Shown: in pieces, positions 1 to 7,893 of the stretch | How the letters are laid out: every line of letters starts with the position of its first letter | How positions within the stretch are numbered: the first letter of the stretch is position 1 | Assembly: GCA_002347685.1 (NCBI GenBank) | Contig: DDWS01000030.1 | Location: 1 to 16,780 of the forward strand | Length of the DNA stretch: 16,780 nt | From: Syntrophaceae bacterium UBA2280 | GTDB lineage: Bacteria > Desulfobacterota > Syntrophia > Syntrophales > Smithellaceae | Direction: 5' to 3' | The notes under the pieces: model-generated | What the model was told of the DNA's origin: nothing | Database searches by the model: none | What the model saw: only the letters and a program-made list of their open reading frames with translations | Position numbers and translations under genes: made by a program

Positions 1-39
1 GGACAAATCATTTGCTCCTTACAATGCACAATAACCCCC

Positions 40-68
40 TTGCCTAAACCTGCCAATTATGGAATACT
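40..68 (+). promoter_or_regulatory. possible sigma-70 promoter of the thiolase gene
   Basis: TTGCCT at 40-45 and AATACT at 63-68 are separated by 17 bp and lie about 30 bp upstream of the thiolase start. The -10 matches the consensus at four of six positions. It is a weak match found by eye, and the window begins only 40 bp upstream, so the true promoter could lie outside it. Confidence 0.25.
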
Positions 69-97
69 CCCCAATCATTTAAGGAGGTAGCAGCATT

Positions 98-1387
98 ATG
101 TCAAACGCAGTCATTGTCAATGGTGTACGCACCGCGGTGGGAGCTTTCGGCGGATCACTCAAGGATGTAGCCGCCAAGGATTTAGGTGCCCTCGTGATTC
201 GCGAGGTCTTAATTAAAGCAGGACTTAAACCCGCTCTTCCGGCAAACGCCGCACAAGACGCGCCCGATACAGCCAAGGCGGAAGGCCTTTCACCCATCGA
301 ACAGCAGTATGCCAAGTGGGGCGATTCTGTAAACGAAATCGCCGTGGATGAAGTGATCATGGGTAATGTACTCGGGTCGGGACAGGGACAGAACCCCGGC
401 CGACAGGCCATGATTCGCGCAGGCCTGCCCAAGGAAACCACTGCTTATACGATCAATAAAGTATGTGCGTCCGGTATGAAAGCGATTGCGCTGGCCGCCT
501 CTTCAATCAAAGCGGGAGACAATGACGTCGTCATCGCCGGCGGCATGGAAAACATGAGCGATGTTCCCATCGCACTTCCCAAAGCCCGCTTCGGTCACAG
601 AATGGATATGCCTTACGGCAAAACCGTTGACTTGATGGTTTTCGACGGCCTTTATGAAATATTCTACGGCTATCACATGGGCATCACGGCTGAAAACATT
701 GCGGCCCGCTACAGCATTTCGCGCGAAGAGCAGGATAAAATGAGTCTGGAGAGCCACACCCGGGCCCGTAACGCGATCAAAAGCGGTCTTCTCAAAAGTG
801 AAATCGTCGGCGTTACGATCCCCCAGAAAAAGGGCGATCCGATTGTTTTTGATACGGATGAGCGCCCGATGGACACCAGCATGGAAAAACTCGCCAAGCT
901 CGGCACGGCTTTCAAGAAAGACGGCACGGTGACAGCCGGCAACGCCTCCGGAATCAACGACGCGGCGGCTGCTTTGCTGATTATGAGCGAAGACAAAGCC
1001 AAAGCCATGGGCCTGCAGCCGCTGGCAAGGATCAAGGGTTATGCCACGGGCGGCGTTGATCCCGCATACATGGGCCTGGGTCCCATTCCTGCGGTGAGAA
1101 AACTGCTCAGGCTGACCGGCACGTCGATTAAGGACTACGGACTGTTTGAGCTCAACGAAGCGTTTGCCTCTCAGGCCATCGCCTGCCTGCGCGAGCTCAA
1201 CATTCCCTGGGACGTTACCAACGTCAACGGGTCGGCGATTTCCATCGGCCATCCCATCGGTTGTTCCGGCGCGCGCATCGTTCTGGCGCTGGCCAACGAA
1301 ATGAAGCGCCGCAATGTTGGTCTGGGCCTTGCCTCGCTGTGCATCGGCGGAGGCCAGGGCATGGCAATCGCCATCGAAGCCGTCTGA
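98..1387 (+). CDS. acetyl-CoA acetyltransferase (thiolase, 429 aa)
   Basis: This is a thiolase II-type enzyme that condenses or cleaves acyl-CoA thioesters (acetoacetyl-CoA to two acetyl-CoA, or a longer 3-ketoacyl-CoA in beta-oxidation). The nucleophilic Cys is C123 in NKVCASGMKA, the NEAFA motif is at 353-357, the catalytic His is H385 in GHPIGCSGAR, and the second active-site Cys is C415 in CIGGGQG. The start is supported by AAGGAGG at 81-87, about 10 bases before the ATG. The usual family length is about 393 aa. The extra ~35 residues lie between about 44 and 80, an alanine/glutamine-rich stretch before the conserved DEVIMGNVL strand. The gene is probably monocistronic, because a strong terminator follows 15 bp after the stop. 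The family is certain; the exact substrate (acetoacetyl-CoA or longer) is not. Confidence 0.95.
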   Translation: MSNAVIVNGVRTAVGAFGGSLKDVAAKDLGALVIREVLIKAGLKPALPANAAQDAPDTAKAEGLSPIEQQYAKWGDSVNEIAVDEVIMGNVLGSGQGQNPGRQAMIRAGLPKETTAYTINKVCASGMKAIALAASSIKAGDNDVVIAGGMENMSDVPIALPKARFGHRMDMPYGKTVDLMVFDGLYEIFYGYHMGITAENIAARYSISREEQDKMSLESHTRARNAIKSGLLKSEIVGVTIPQKKGDPIVFDTDERPMDTSMEKLAKLGTAFKKDGTVTAGNASGINDAAAALLIMSEDKAKAMGLQPLARIKGYATGGVDPAYMGLGPIPAVRKLLRLTGTSIKDYGLFELNEAFASQAIACLRELNIPWDVTNVNGSAISIGHPIGCSGARIVLALANEMKRRNVGLGLASLCIGGGQGMAIAIEAV

Positions 1388-1401
1388 TCATTTGTGTTTG
1401 T

Positions 1402-1438
1402 AAAAATACCCTGCCATTCACCGCAGGGTATTTTTTTT
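1402..1438 (+). terminator. intrinsic terminator after the thiolase gene
   Basis: ATACCCTGC (1406-1414) pairs perfectly with GCAGGGTAT (1423-1431) around an 8-nt loop. The stem is extended by A-T pairs (1402-1405 with 1432-1435) and followed by an uninterrupted run of eight T residues (1431-1438). This is a textbook Rho-independent terminator. It implies that the downstream hydrolase has its own promoter or depends on read-through. Confidence 0.93.
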
Positions 1439-1475
1439 CGTTTCCTTTTTTGAGGGATGAGGGGTCCGTGTATTC

Positions 1476-2273
1476 ATGCCGCATCAAACAGTCAACGGGA
1501 TCAAAGTTTATTACGAAGAACAGGGAAAAGGCGAACCGCTGATTCTTTTAAATGGTCTGGCTTTTCCCATGGACCTGTGGTTTTCGCAGATTCAGGAATT
1601 ATCCAAAGATTTTCGCGTGATCGCGACGGATAACCGGGGCATCGGGAGAACCGACAAGCCCGACGAAGAATACAGCATTCCCATGATGGCTGCCGATGCC
1701 GTCGGTCTGCTCAGGTCGCTCAGCATCGAAAAAGTCCATGTGGCGGGATTGTCGATGGGCGGTTTCATTGCTCAGGAAATGGCTCTGTCCTACCCTTCCA
1801 TGGTCAACCGGCTGATCCTGATTGCCACCAGCATGGGCGGCGCCAGGTCCTGGGAAATGGGGAAGCCCTTCTGGAAAAAGGTGATGGATGAAATGCGGGG
1901 AAAGACGCCCGAGCAGATCTATCGTCTGGATTTGACGATGATGACTGCGCCCGGTTTTGCAGGGAAGCGTTCCGATGTCATCGACACAGCCGTGTCATTG
2001 CGTATGCAAAATATTCAGCCGTATCATGGTTTTTTACGGCAAAGTGCCGCCGCCGCGACCTTTGATGCCTACGCGCGGGCCGGAAGTATCAAACAGCCGA
2101 CACTCATTATTTTAGGTCAGGACGATCCCATATTTCCCATTGCGCTTGCTGAAGATTTTCGAAAGACTCTGCCGAAAGCGAAAATGATCACTTACAAAGA
2201 CTGCGGGCACGCCATTTTGTTGGAAAAAGCTGATCAGTTGTCCGGTGACATCCGCGAGTTTTTGAAAAATTAA
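1476..2273 (+). CDS. alpha/beta-fold hydrolase (265 aa)
   Basis: A complete alpha/beta hydrolase_1 domain protein. The nucleophile elbow is GLSMGG with Ser93. The acid is probably D216 or D217 in LGQDDP, and the catalytic His is H245 in GHAILLE. The conserved strand-turn RVIATDNRGIGRTDKP is at 47-62. At the usual HG oxyanion position the sequence reads LLNGLAF (24-30), so Asn replaces His. No signal peptide is visible, so the protein is likely cytoplasmic. A GAGGGG-like ribosome site lies about 12 bases before the ATG. Family members include esterases, 3-oxoadipate enol-lactonase-like enzymes and C-C hydrolases, and the sequence alone does not separate them. Its position after a thiolase and beside CoA-transferases makes a role in ester or thioester metabolism plausible, but this is inference. 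Confidence 0.88.
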   Translation: MPHQTVNGIKVYYEEQGKGEPLILLNGLAFPMDLWFSQIQELSKDFRVIATDNRGIGRTDKPDEEYSIPMMAADAVGLLRSLSIEKVHVAGLSMGGFIAQEMALSYPSMVNRLILIATSMGGARSWEMGKPFWKKVMDEMRGKTPEQIYRLDLTMMTAPGFAGKRSDVIDTAVSLRMQNIQPYHGFLRQSAAAATFDAYARAGSIKQPTLIILGQDDPIFPIALAEDFRKTLPKAKMITYKDCGHAILLEKADQLSGDIREFLKN

Positions 2274-2275
2274 AA

Positions 2276-2299
2276 AAAGGGGGCATGATCGCCCCCTTT
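2276..2299. terminator. bidirectional terminator between convergent genes
   Basis: AAAGGGGGC (2276-2284) and GCCCCCTTT (2291-2299) form a 9-bp stem with a 6-nt loop. It lies between the hydrolase stop (2273) and the livK stop (2326), which converge. On the - strand the stem is followed by a run of T (complement of 2272-2278), so it is strongest for the liv/CoA-transferase operon. On the + strand the tail is only TTTCTCTT, giving a weaker terminator for the hydrolase. Confidence 0.88.
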
Positions 2300-2325
2300 C
2301 TCTTGTCCGTAAGTCCAAACTCTTG

Positions 2326-3684
2326 TTATTTTCGCAACTCAGCCGGTTTTTTGTAACGCTTGGGATCAACCCATTTGGCTACATGCGGTTCGTTTTCCGG
2401 ACAGGACTCATGCAGCAGAGCGACTTTGCCGCCTTCCTGGAACTGGGCAATCAACTGATAAAAATAGCCCGGATAGGTTTTGTAGGGATCTTTGGGATCC
2501 ACACGCTTGCGGGAATGATAGAATGGTTTGATTTTCTGGGTTTCGTATTTGACCTTCCCGAGCGAATACGTGATTTCCACTTCTTCCATCGCCTTGATCA
2601 GCTTTTTGATGTCGCCGGTTCCCCCTGCCTTTTCGATTGCGGCCTTGAAGAAGTAAATGTCGGCATAGGCGATGTGAACGTGAATCTGCATGGGAATCTT
2701 ACGGGCATGGGCCTTCTTTACCAGCGGGATGGTTTTTTCGGTCAGAGGAACGTCGTCCAGATCGGTATAGGAGCTGACGATGCCCAGGGCCTTCCCGCCT
2801 GTCATTCTCCAGAAATCTTTTGTCTGAGCGACGCCGCCGTAGAGGTTAACCTGAATGTCTCTGGCTGCCGAATCCGTCCACTGTTTGGCGAATGATTCCG
2901 TGTCGGTAAACCAGGAGCTGATATAGAAGATCATATCGGCGTTGGCCTTGGCGATTTCCTGCAGGAGCGGCAGGTACATGGTGCCGCGGGGTTTGACCGC
3001 CTTGCTGTAAACGACTTCCAGACCGCAGTCCGTCGCCATTTTTTCCCAGGTGGGTAAATCAATATAGTCGATGCCTTTGCGCCATTCGGTCGTCCAGGCC
3101 AGGTCTTCCCACAGAAAAGCGATCTTCTTGACTTTCTGATATTCAGGAATAGTTTTGCAGAAGAAATATTTCTGCTGGGCGTAATGCGCCGGTTCCGGAT
3201 CCCAGTCCCGGAAGCAGTGATCGTATTTCGGCGCTTCGTCGATGATTCGCGCCGTCAGTTCCGATCCCATCGGTCCGTTGAAAACCAGAATGTGCGGATA
3301 TTCCTTTGCCAGCATCCCGGATGCCTCCTGGACGGCCAGGCAGATTTCAGAACGGCCTTCGACGGAAACAAATTTGGCTTTGTCTTCGATGACCAGTTTG
3401 CGGAAGGCCTCCACGGAAAGGGATGTATCTCCCTTGTTGTCCATGACGACATACTTGACCGGTCTTCCCATAATGCCGCCTGCCGCATTGATTTCCTCGA
3501 CAGCCATTTTCTGGATGTCCATGCACGGCCTTGTTCCGGGGGAGGCCACCATGCCGATGTAGCCGATCACGAATGGTTCCCCTTTGGGCTGTGCCTGTGA
3601 GATGGTCGGCGCGCCGATAAAGGCCGCAACCATCAGCATCATGGCTGCCATAATAACAACATGAAACCTTATTCCTCGCTTCAT
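2326..3684 (-). CDS. livK: Liv-type ABC transporter periplasmic binding protein (452 aa)
   Basis: This is the substrate-binding component (Peripla_BP_6 / type I periplasmic fold) of the Liv-type transporter encoded upstream in the same operon. The N-terminus is a clear Sec signal peptide: MKRGIR, a hydrophobic core at about 9-25, and a likely cleavage in SQA|QP after residue 31. The mature protein opens with FVIGYIGMVASPG and has the family hallmark AVEEINAAGGIMGRPV (61-76), then a conserved DNKGD. I chose the start at 3684 because GAGGAGGGG lies about 8 bases upstream (3692-3700) and because it gives a proper signal peptide; an in-frame ATG at 3726 would add 14 residues and has no such site. 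At 452 aa it is longer than typical LivK (about 370), as in the branch that binds carboxylates or unknown ligands. It is the last gene of the operon, which is unusual. The ligand is unknown. Confidence 0.9.
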   Translation of the reverse strand: MKRGIRFHVVIMAAMMLMVAAFIGAPTISQAQPKGEPFVIGYIGMVASPGTRPCMDIQKMAVEEINAAGGIMGRPVKYVVMDNKGDTSLSVEAFRKLVIEDKAKFVSVEGRSEICLAVQEASGMLAKEYPHILVFNGPMGSELTARIIDEAPKYDHCFRDWDPEPAHYAQQKYFFCKTIPEYQKVKKIAFLWEDLAWTTEWRKGIDYIDLPTWEKMATDCGLEVVYSKAVKPRGTMYLPLLQEIAKANADMIFYISSWFTDTESFAKQWTDSAARDIQVNLYGGVAQTKDFWRMTGGKALGIVSSYTDLDDVPLTEKTIPLVKKAHARKIPMQIHVHIAYADIYFFKAAIEKAGGTGDIKKLIKAMEEVEITYSLGKVKYETQKIKPFYHSRKRVDPKDPYKTYPGYFYQLIAQFQEGGKVALLHESCPENEPHVAKWVDPKRYKKPAELRK

Positions 3685-3734
3685 AATGCTACCCCTCCTC
3701 TTTCTGTTGATGAAAAATTGCCGCAATGGTTTCT

Positions 3735-3761
3735 GATCAAACTTTCGCCGAATGTTTGATC
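3735..3761 (-). repeat. inverted repeat / hairpin upstream of livK
   Basis: GATCAAAC (3735-3742) and GTTTGATC (3754-3761) are perfect inverted repeats 11 nt apart. Inside, TTC (3744-3746) can pair with GAA (3750-3752), extending the hairpin beyond a single T-T mismatch. It lies between the stop of the CoA-transferase gene and the livK start, 50 bases before the livK ribosome site. No T run follows on either strand, so it is not a normal terminator. It could be an mRNA-stabilising hairpin, an attenuator, or a DNA operator. Confidence 0.75.
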
Positions 3762-3766
3762 CTTTC

Positions 3767-5089
3767 CTATTCGCTTAAATATTTTTTATGGATATACTCA
3801 TTGTCCTTGCCGATTTCGCTGGAGACCCATTTGACTCGTGGCGGGGATTCAGACATTTTCACAAAATTGGCGCTGATGGTGTATTTGCCAAGCTTTTCAT
3901 CCTCAACTTCCTGAAACGCTTTTCGGATGTGCCATTGCTTGTTTTCCATGGCTTTTTCCGTTGTCATGAGCTTCATGATGATTGGCACCCCACCGCCCCG
4001 CCACTTGGATCGGGCGGACTTTTTACTATAATTAAGCGCCATCACCACGAGTTCATCGGCCGTATACTGAAGGGTCTTCTCTTCGATGATTTTGTGCAAA
4101 TGCAATGCCTGTTCCAGGATGTCGGGGATGCGATCCGAAGAATAGCGCCAGTCATCTTCCTGTTCCCATAAACCCAGAACCTTCAGTAAAGCGCGGAAAT
4201 CATGGTCACGCGGCGCGGCAATCGCCACCAGGCCATCCTTGCATTTCCAGTGACCATAGGGATATAAAATAAAATCCAGCACGCCGATGCGCGGTCTTGC
4301 CTTTTCCCAGGTAAACCCGATGGTTGCAGGAATGCCGACCATCGAAGAATACGCGTCCATGCCCGCGACATCCACCATCTGACCTTCGCCGGTATTTTGC
4401 TTGTGAATAAGGGCGACTGTGCCGCCCAGGGCGGCGGAAAGTCCGGAAATATACCAGCCCGCCCACATGCCGCCGCGCAGCGGCCAGTTGAAAGGTTCCT
4501 GATCGGTCTCAATTCCGCCCATCTGTGCCGGCAGGCCTGATCCAGCCTGGGATGTGATATCCGAATCCGGAAGGCGTGCCGATTGTCTGGCCTTTTCGGT
4601 GTACTGTCCATAAGTGGACAGTGCGATATAAACCAGCCCCGGGTTGACCCCGGATAATTGACGGTAACCGATGCCCCAGGCGTCCATGTCGCCGGGAGGG
4701 TAACTCTCGATGACCACATCCGCTTTTTGGGCCAGTTTCGCGAATGTTTTACGGTCTTCGGGGTTATTTTTGATATCGAGCGTCATATAGCGCTTGTTGC
4801 GCCCCTCGAACATGAAGGGGATGCCTACCCCGTCCACCGTTACACCAAACGGTGTGATCTGGCGCGCCGGATCGCCTTCGGAGGGTTCAACCTTAATCAC
4901 CTCCGCGCCGAACTCGGCCATAAAACTGGCGCAGACGATTCCTGCGAAGTTGGCCGAACTGACGTCGAGCACCACGAGACCGTCGAGCACTTCCGGCTTA
5001 CCATCGGCATTCATCATTTCGGCAAGCATTTTTCCCCGGTCCGAGCCTCTGACGGCATGGCGGGTATATATTTCTTCTTTGGGGCTCAT
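3767..5089 (-). CDS. family III (CaiB/BaiF) CoA-transferase, second copy in operon (440 aa)
   Basis: A family III CoA-transferase, moving CoA between carboxylic acids through a covalent Asp anhydride. The Rossmann-like N-terminal part shows VVLDVSSANFAGIVCASFMA then FGAEVIKVEP (60-69), followed by NKRYMTLDI and ADVVIESYPPG with DAWGIGY. The catalytic Asp is most likely D177 in SDITSQAGSG, aligned with the GYD/GWD of the family. A ~33-residue N-terminal extension precedes the core, so a later start is possible. The ATG overlaps the TGA of the upstream CoA-transferase by 4 nt (ATGA), with AGAGG just before, so the two are likely translationally coupled and may form a heteromeric enzyme as in benzylsuccinate CoA-transferase BbsEF. 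The donor and acceptor acids are unknown. The two copies are clearly different in sequence. Confidence 0.92.
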   Translation of the reverse strand: MSPKEEIYTRHAVRGSDRGKMLAEMMNADGKPEVLDGLVVLDVSSANFAGIVCASFMAEFGAEVIKVEPSEGDPARQITPFGVTVDGVGIPFMFEGRNKRYMTLDIKNNPEDRKTFAKLAQKADVVIESYPPGDMDAWGIGYRQLSGVNPGLVYIALSTYGQYTEKARQSARLPDSDITSQAGSGLPAQMGGIETDQEPFNWPLRGGMWAGWYISGLSAALGGTVALIHKQNTGEGQMVDVAGMDAYSSMVGIPATIGFTWEKARPRIGVLDFILYPYGHWKCKDGLVAIAAPRDHDFRALLKVLGLWEQEDDWRYSSDRIPDILEQALHLHKIIEEKTLQYTADELVVMALNYSKKSARSKWRGGGVPIIMKLMTTEKAMENKQWHIRKAFQEVEDEKLGKYTISANFVKMSESPPRVKWVSSEIGKDNEYIHKKYLSE

Positions 5090-6441
5090 TTTTTAACCTC
5101 TTTTCCGTAGTTATAAATGGGATCTTTACTTAAGTCATAATAAACGGGCGGTTTGAGGCCCGGCCTGTCATCGAATGTTCCGACTACTTTCTTTTTTTCC
5201 AGAGAATGAATTTGTTCCTCGGAAAGGCCAAGAAATTTTTTGAGCACCAGGCGGTTATGATATCCCAGAGGCCGGGCCAGCCACTTGGTGCGAGACGGGG
5301 TTCGGCTCAGTTGCGCGGAGGGTCCCGCAATCAGAAGATTTCCATAAACGTCGTCCTTAAAAAGCACCACGCTGCCCCTGTCGCGGCGCCACTGGTCATT
5401 GGCGATCGTATAATCATCGGCCACCTCGGCTGCCGGGAATTCTTTCTGATCAGCCAGCCTGAGAATGTCCTCGCAGGTTTGCGATTTTATCCAGTCCGCC
5501 GCGATCGCTGTGAGCGCATCGGCGTTTTGAGGTTTCAGCCGCTCGAGTGTCTGCGAAAAACGCGGGTCGCCGGCGAGTTCGGGCTTGCCGATCGCTGCCG
5601 TGAAGTTTGAAAACTGTTCACCGGTTGCGCATGCCAATGCGAGAAATTTTCCGTCGGCGGTTTTAAAAATCGAAGCGGGCATCATCGTGGGATCGGTATT
5701 CCCCGTTCTTCCAATAGCCTCCTTTGTGACGGAAAAATAAGTATAGTGATACAGAATCCGCATCAGGCCCTCGGTCTGCGCCATATCGATGTATTGTCCG
5801 TTGCCGGTCTTATTCCGGTGATACAGGGCCATTAAAACCGCCAGAGCGCCAAAATTGCCGGGAACGAAATCGCCGACATAATCCGGAAGTTTGTAATAAA
5901 TATCCGTGTCCGGATAGCCGTTGAGGGTCAGCACGCCGCTGGCACCCTGAGCCAGCAGATCCCAGCCGGGGAAATACCGCATCGGTCCATACTGTCCGTA
6001 GGTCGAACAGCTCAGAAATATGATTTTCGGATTGATCTGGGATATCTTTTCATAGCCGATTCCCCACGCGTCCGCTGTGCCGGGCGCGAAGTTTTCAATG
6101 ACCACATCCGCTTTTTCGGCCATCTGATAGATCAGATCCTTGGACTGTTTGAGCTGCAGGTTGACGGAAATGAAATATTTGTTCTTGGTGATGTTGTGCC
6201 AGATGGGGTTTGAGTGTTTCCAGTATTTCCCCCAATAGGTAGCCGGCCGCCACAAATCACCATAAAAAGGAAGTTCCAGCTTGATCACTTCCGCTCCGTA
6301 ATCCGCGAGCATTCTTGCGGCGATCGGCCCGAAGATAACGTGAGAAAAATCCAGAACCCGGATGCCGCTTAACGCTTCGGGTTTTTGACTGGCCTCATCA
6401 GGATTGAAAAGTTTTGCCGTATAAGAAAAATAATCTTCCAT
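5086..6441 (-). CDS. family III (CaiB/BaiF) CoA-transferase, first copy in operon (451 aa)
   Basis: A second family III CoA-transferase. The N-terminal core reads GIRVLDFSHVIFGPIAARMLADYGAEVIKLE (26-56), then KYFISVNL, ADVVIENFAPG (111-121) and DAWGIGY. The catalytic Asp is D161 in GWDLLAQGASG, a canonical match. Length is close to the family norm (about 400-450). GGGGAGA is 5-11 bases before the ATG, inside the end of the livF gene, which stops only 2 bp upstream. Its stop overlaps the start of the next CoA-transferase. Retention of the catalytic Asp in both genes argues for two active subunits or two enzymes, rather than one dead partner. Sitting inside a Liv-type transport operon suggests it activates the imported acid to its CoA ester using a CoA donor such as succinyl-CoA or acetyl-CoA; this is inference. 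Confidence 0.93.
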   Translation of the reverse strand: MEDYFSYTAKLFNPDEASQKPEALSGIRVLDFSHVIFGPIAARMLADYGAEVIKLELPFYGDLWRPATYWGKYWKHSNPIWHNITKNKYFISVNLQLKQSKDLIYQMAEKADVVIENFAPGTADAWGIGYEKISQINPKIIFLSCSTYGQYGPMRYFPGWDLLAQGASGVLTLNGYPDTDIYYKLPDYVGDFVPGNFGALAVLMALYHRNKTGNGQYIDMAQTEGLMRILYHYTYFSVTKEAIGRTGNTDPTMMPASIFKTADGKFLALACATGEQFSNFTAAIGKPELAGDPRFSQTLERLKPQNADALTAIAADWIKSQTCEDILRLADQKEFPAAEVADDYTIANDQWRRDRGSVVLFKDDVYGNLLIAGPSAQLSRTPSRTKWLARPLGYHNRLVLKKFLGLSEEQIHSLEKKKVVGTFDDRPGLKPPVYYDLSKDPIYNYGKEVKK

Positions 6442-6443
6442 TG

Positions 6444-7148
6444 CTATCTCCCCAAGTATGCCTTTTTCACTAGATTGCTTTTTATCAGCTCACTGGCCGG
6501 GCCCTCCAGGATGACCCTTCCCTCCTGAAGAATGTATCCCCGGTCGGCAAGCTGCAGCGCACGCAGCGCGTTTTGTTCGGTCAAAAGGATCGTCAGGCCG
6601 GACTTCCGAAGTTTGCCCAGCGCTTCGTAGACATTGTCGACGATGATGGGCGCCAGGCCGATAGAAGGTTCGTCGACCATCAGGAGGTGCGGGTTGGCCA
6701 TCAGCCCGCGGCCGATTTTCAACATTTGCTGTTCGCCCCCCGACAAAAGCCGTGCGGCCATGTTGGATCGTTCATTTAAAATCGGGAACAGGCTGTAGAC
6801 ATACTCCAGCGTTTCTTTTCTTTTGGCCCAGGATGATTTCCTGTACGCGCCCAGCAGAAGATTTTCTCTGATGGTCATGTAGGGGAAGCTCTTCATGCCT
6901 TCGGGCACCAACACGACGCCCCGATCGACGATTTTGTGCGACGGAAGCCCCTGGATCGCTTCATCGCGAAAAATGACACGACCGCAGCTGCTTTCAATCA
7001 TGCCCTGAATCACGTTGAGGATCGTGCTTTTTCCGGTGCCGTTGGAACCCAGAATGGTGACAATTTCCGACTGCTTGACATTGAAACTCACGCCATGCAA
7101 AGCGGGAATAACGCCGTATGACGCGCTTAAATCGTTGACTTCAAGCAT
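6444..7148 (-). CDS. livF: Liv-type ABC transporter ATPase LivF (234 aa)
   Basis: One of the two cytoplasmic ATPases energising the LivHM permease. Walker A is GSNGTGKST (34-42), the signature is LSGGEQQ (135-141), and Walker B is LLMVDEPSIGLAP (155-167) with the catalytic Glu160. The H-loop position reads LLTEQNA, with Gln192 in place of His, as is normal for LivF. VPEGMKSFPYMTIRENL (81-97) is the LivF form of the Q-loop region. I chose ATG 7148 because GGAGGA lies about 5 bases upstream and the protein then starts MLEVNDLSASYG; an in-frame start at 7181 would add 11 unrelated residues. The start overlaps the livG stop by 8 nt. Confidence 0.95.
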   Translation of the reverse strand: MLEVNDLSASYGVIPALHGVSFNVKQSEIVTILGSNGTGKSTILNVIQGMIESSCGRVIFRDEAIQGLPSHKIVDRGVVLVPEGMKSFPYMTIRENLLLGAYRKSSWAKRKETLEYVYSLFPILNERSNMAARLLSGGEQQMLKIGRGLMANPHLLMVDEPSIGLAPIIVDNVYEALGKLRKSGLTILLTEQNALRALQLADRGYILQEGRVILEGPASELIKSNLVKKAYLGR

Positions 7149-7887
7149 AATTCCTCCAACCTCTGCCCAGATACGCTTCAATCACATCATCATTGTTGAC
7201 GACTTCCTCCGGCGTTCCTTCCGCCAGTTTGGCGCCGTAATTGATGGCTACGATACGGTCAGCCGCTTCCATCAGAACCGCCATGACATGCTCGATCCAG
7301 AACACCGTGACGTTGAATTGCTCTTTGGCGCGGACGATCATCCGGGTGGCGTTTTTAGCTTCACCGGGATTCAGGCCGGCCATGACTTCGTCGATGAAGA
7401 GAAGCTTGGGAGTGGTCGCAAGGGCGCGAGCCAGTTCCAGCATTCTCAGCTCATAGAAGGTCAAATCGCGTGCCAGAATATTGCGCTTGCTGAAGAGGCC
7501 GACAAATTCAAGATAATGCGTTGCATCGTACATCGCATCCTGAAAACTCTGATTAATCCTTTTTTTACCCGAAATGGAACTGGCCAAAACACTGGTGAGT
7601 GCGGTCAACTCCGGAAAGGGGCGTGGAATCTGATATGTACGGGCAAGCCCCATATGCGCTCTTTCATGCGGTTTCATTTTCGTGATGTCGACACCGTTCA
7701 TGGTGACAACGCCCTCATCCGCCGCAATATAGCCGGTCAGGCAATTCACAACCGTGGACTTTCCGGCACCATTGGGGCCGATAAAACCCAGCGTTTCCCC
7801 TTCGTGAATATCGAACGATACGTCGTTGACCGCCACGATTCCTCCGAAACGTTTGACCAGATGGCGAACTGTGATTAATGGAGCCAT
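7141..7887 (-). CDS. livG: Liv-type ABC transporter ATPase LivG, degenerate signature (248 aa)
   Basis: The partner ATPase of LivF. Walker A is GPNGAGKST (37-45), the Q-loop is Q86 in ARTYQIPRPF, Walker B is LLFIDEVMAGLNPGE (162-176) with Glu167, and the H-loop is H200 in FWIEHVM. The C-terminal strand AEGTPEEVVNNDDVIEAYLG is typical of LivG. The ABC signature, usually LSYGQ or LSGGQ, reads LTFYE (142-146) within ARDLTFYELRMLELARALA. The flanking residues are well conserved, so this is a real loss of the serine and glycine, not an alignment slip. Sequences of this kind occur in a subgroup of LivG-like proteins. CGGAGG lies 8-13 bases before the ATG, overlapping the end of livM, whose TAG is 6 bp upstream. 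Confidence 0.94.
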   Translation of the reverse strand: MAPLITVRHLVKRFGGIVAVNDVSFDIHEGETLGFIGPNGAGKSTVVNCLTGYIAADEGVVTMNGVDITKMKPHERAHMGLARTYQIPRPFPELTALTSVLASSISGKKRINQSFQDAMYDATHYLEFVGLFSKRNILARDLTFYELRMLELARALATTPKLLFIDEVMAGLNPGEAKNATRMIVRAKEQFNVTVFWIEHVMAVLMEAADRIVAINYGAKLAEGTPEEVVNNDDVIEAYLGRGWRNYA

Positions 7888-7893
7888 GGCTTT

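Noticed and set aside
503..1252. Long - strand open frame (249 codons) opposite the thiolase gene
   Set aside because: It is a shadow of the + strand thiolase, whose catalytic motifs and ribosome site are clear. The antisense translation resembles no known family. Similar shadows oppose the liv, CoA-transferase and yqhD genes.
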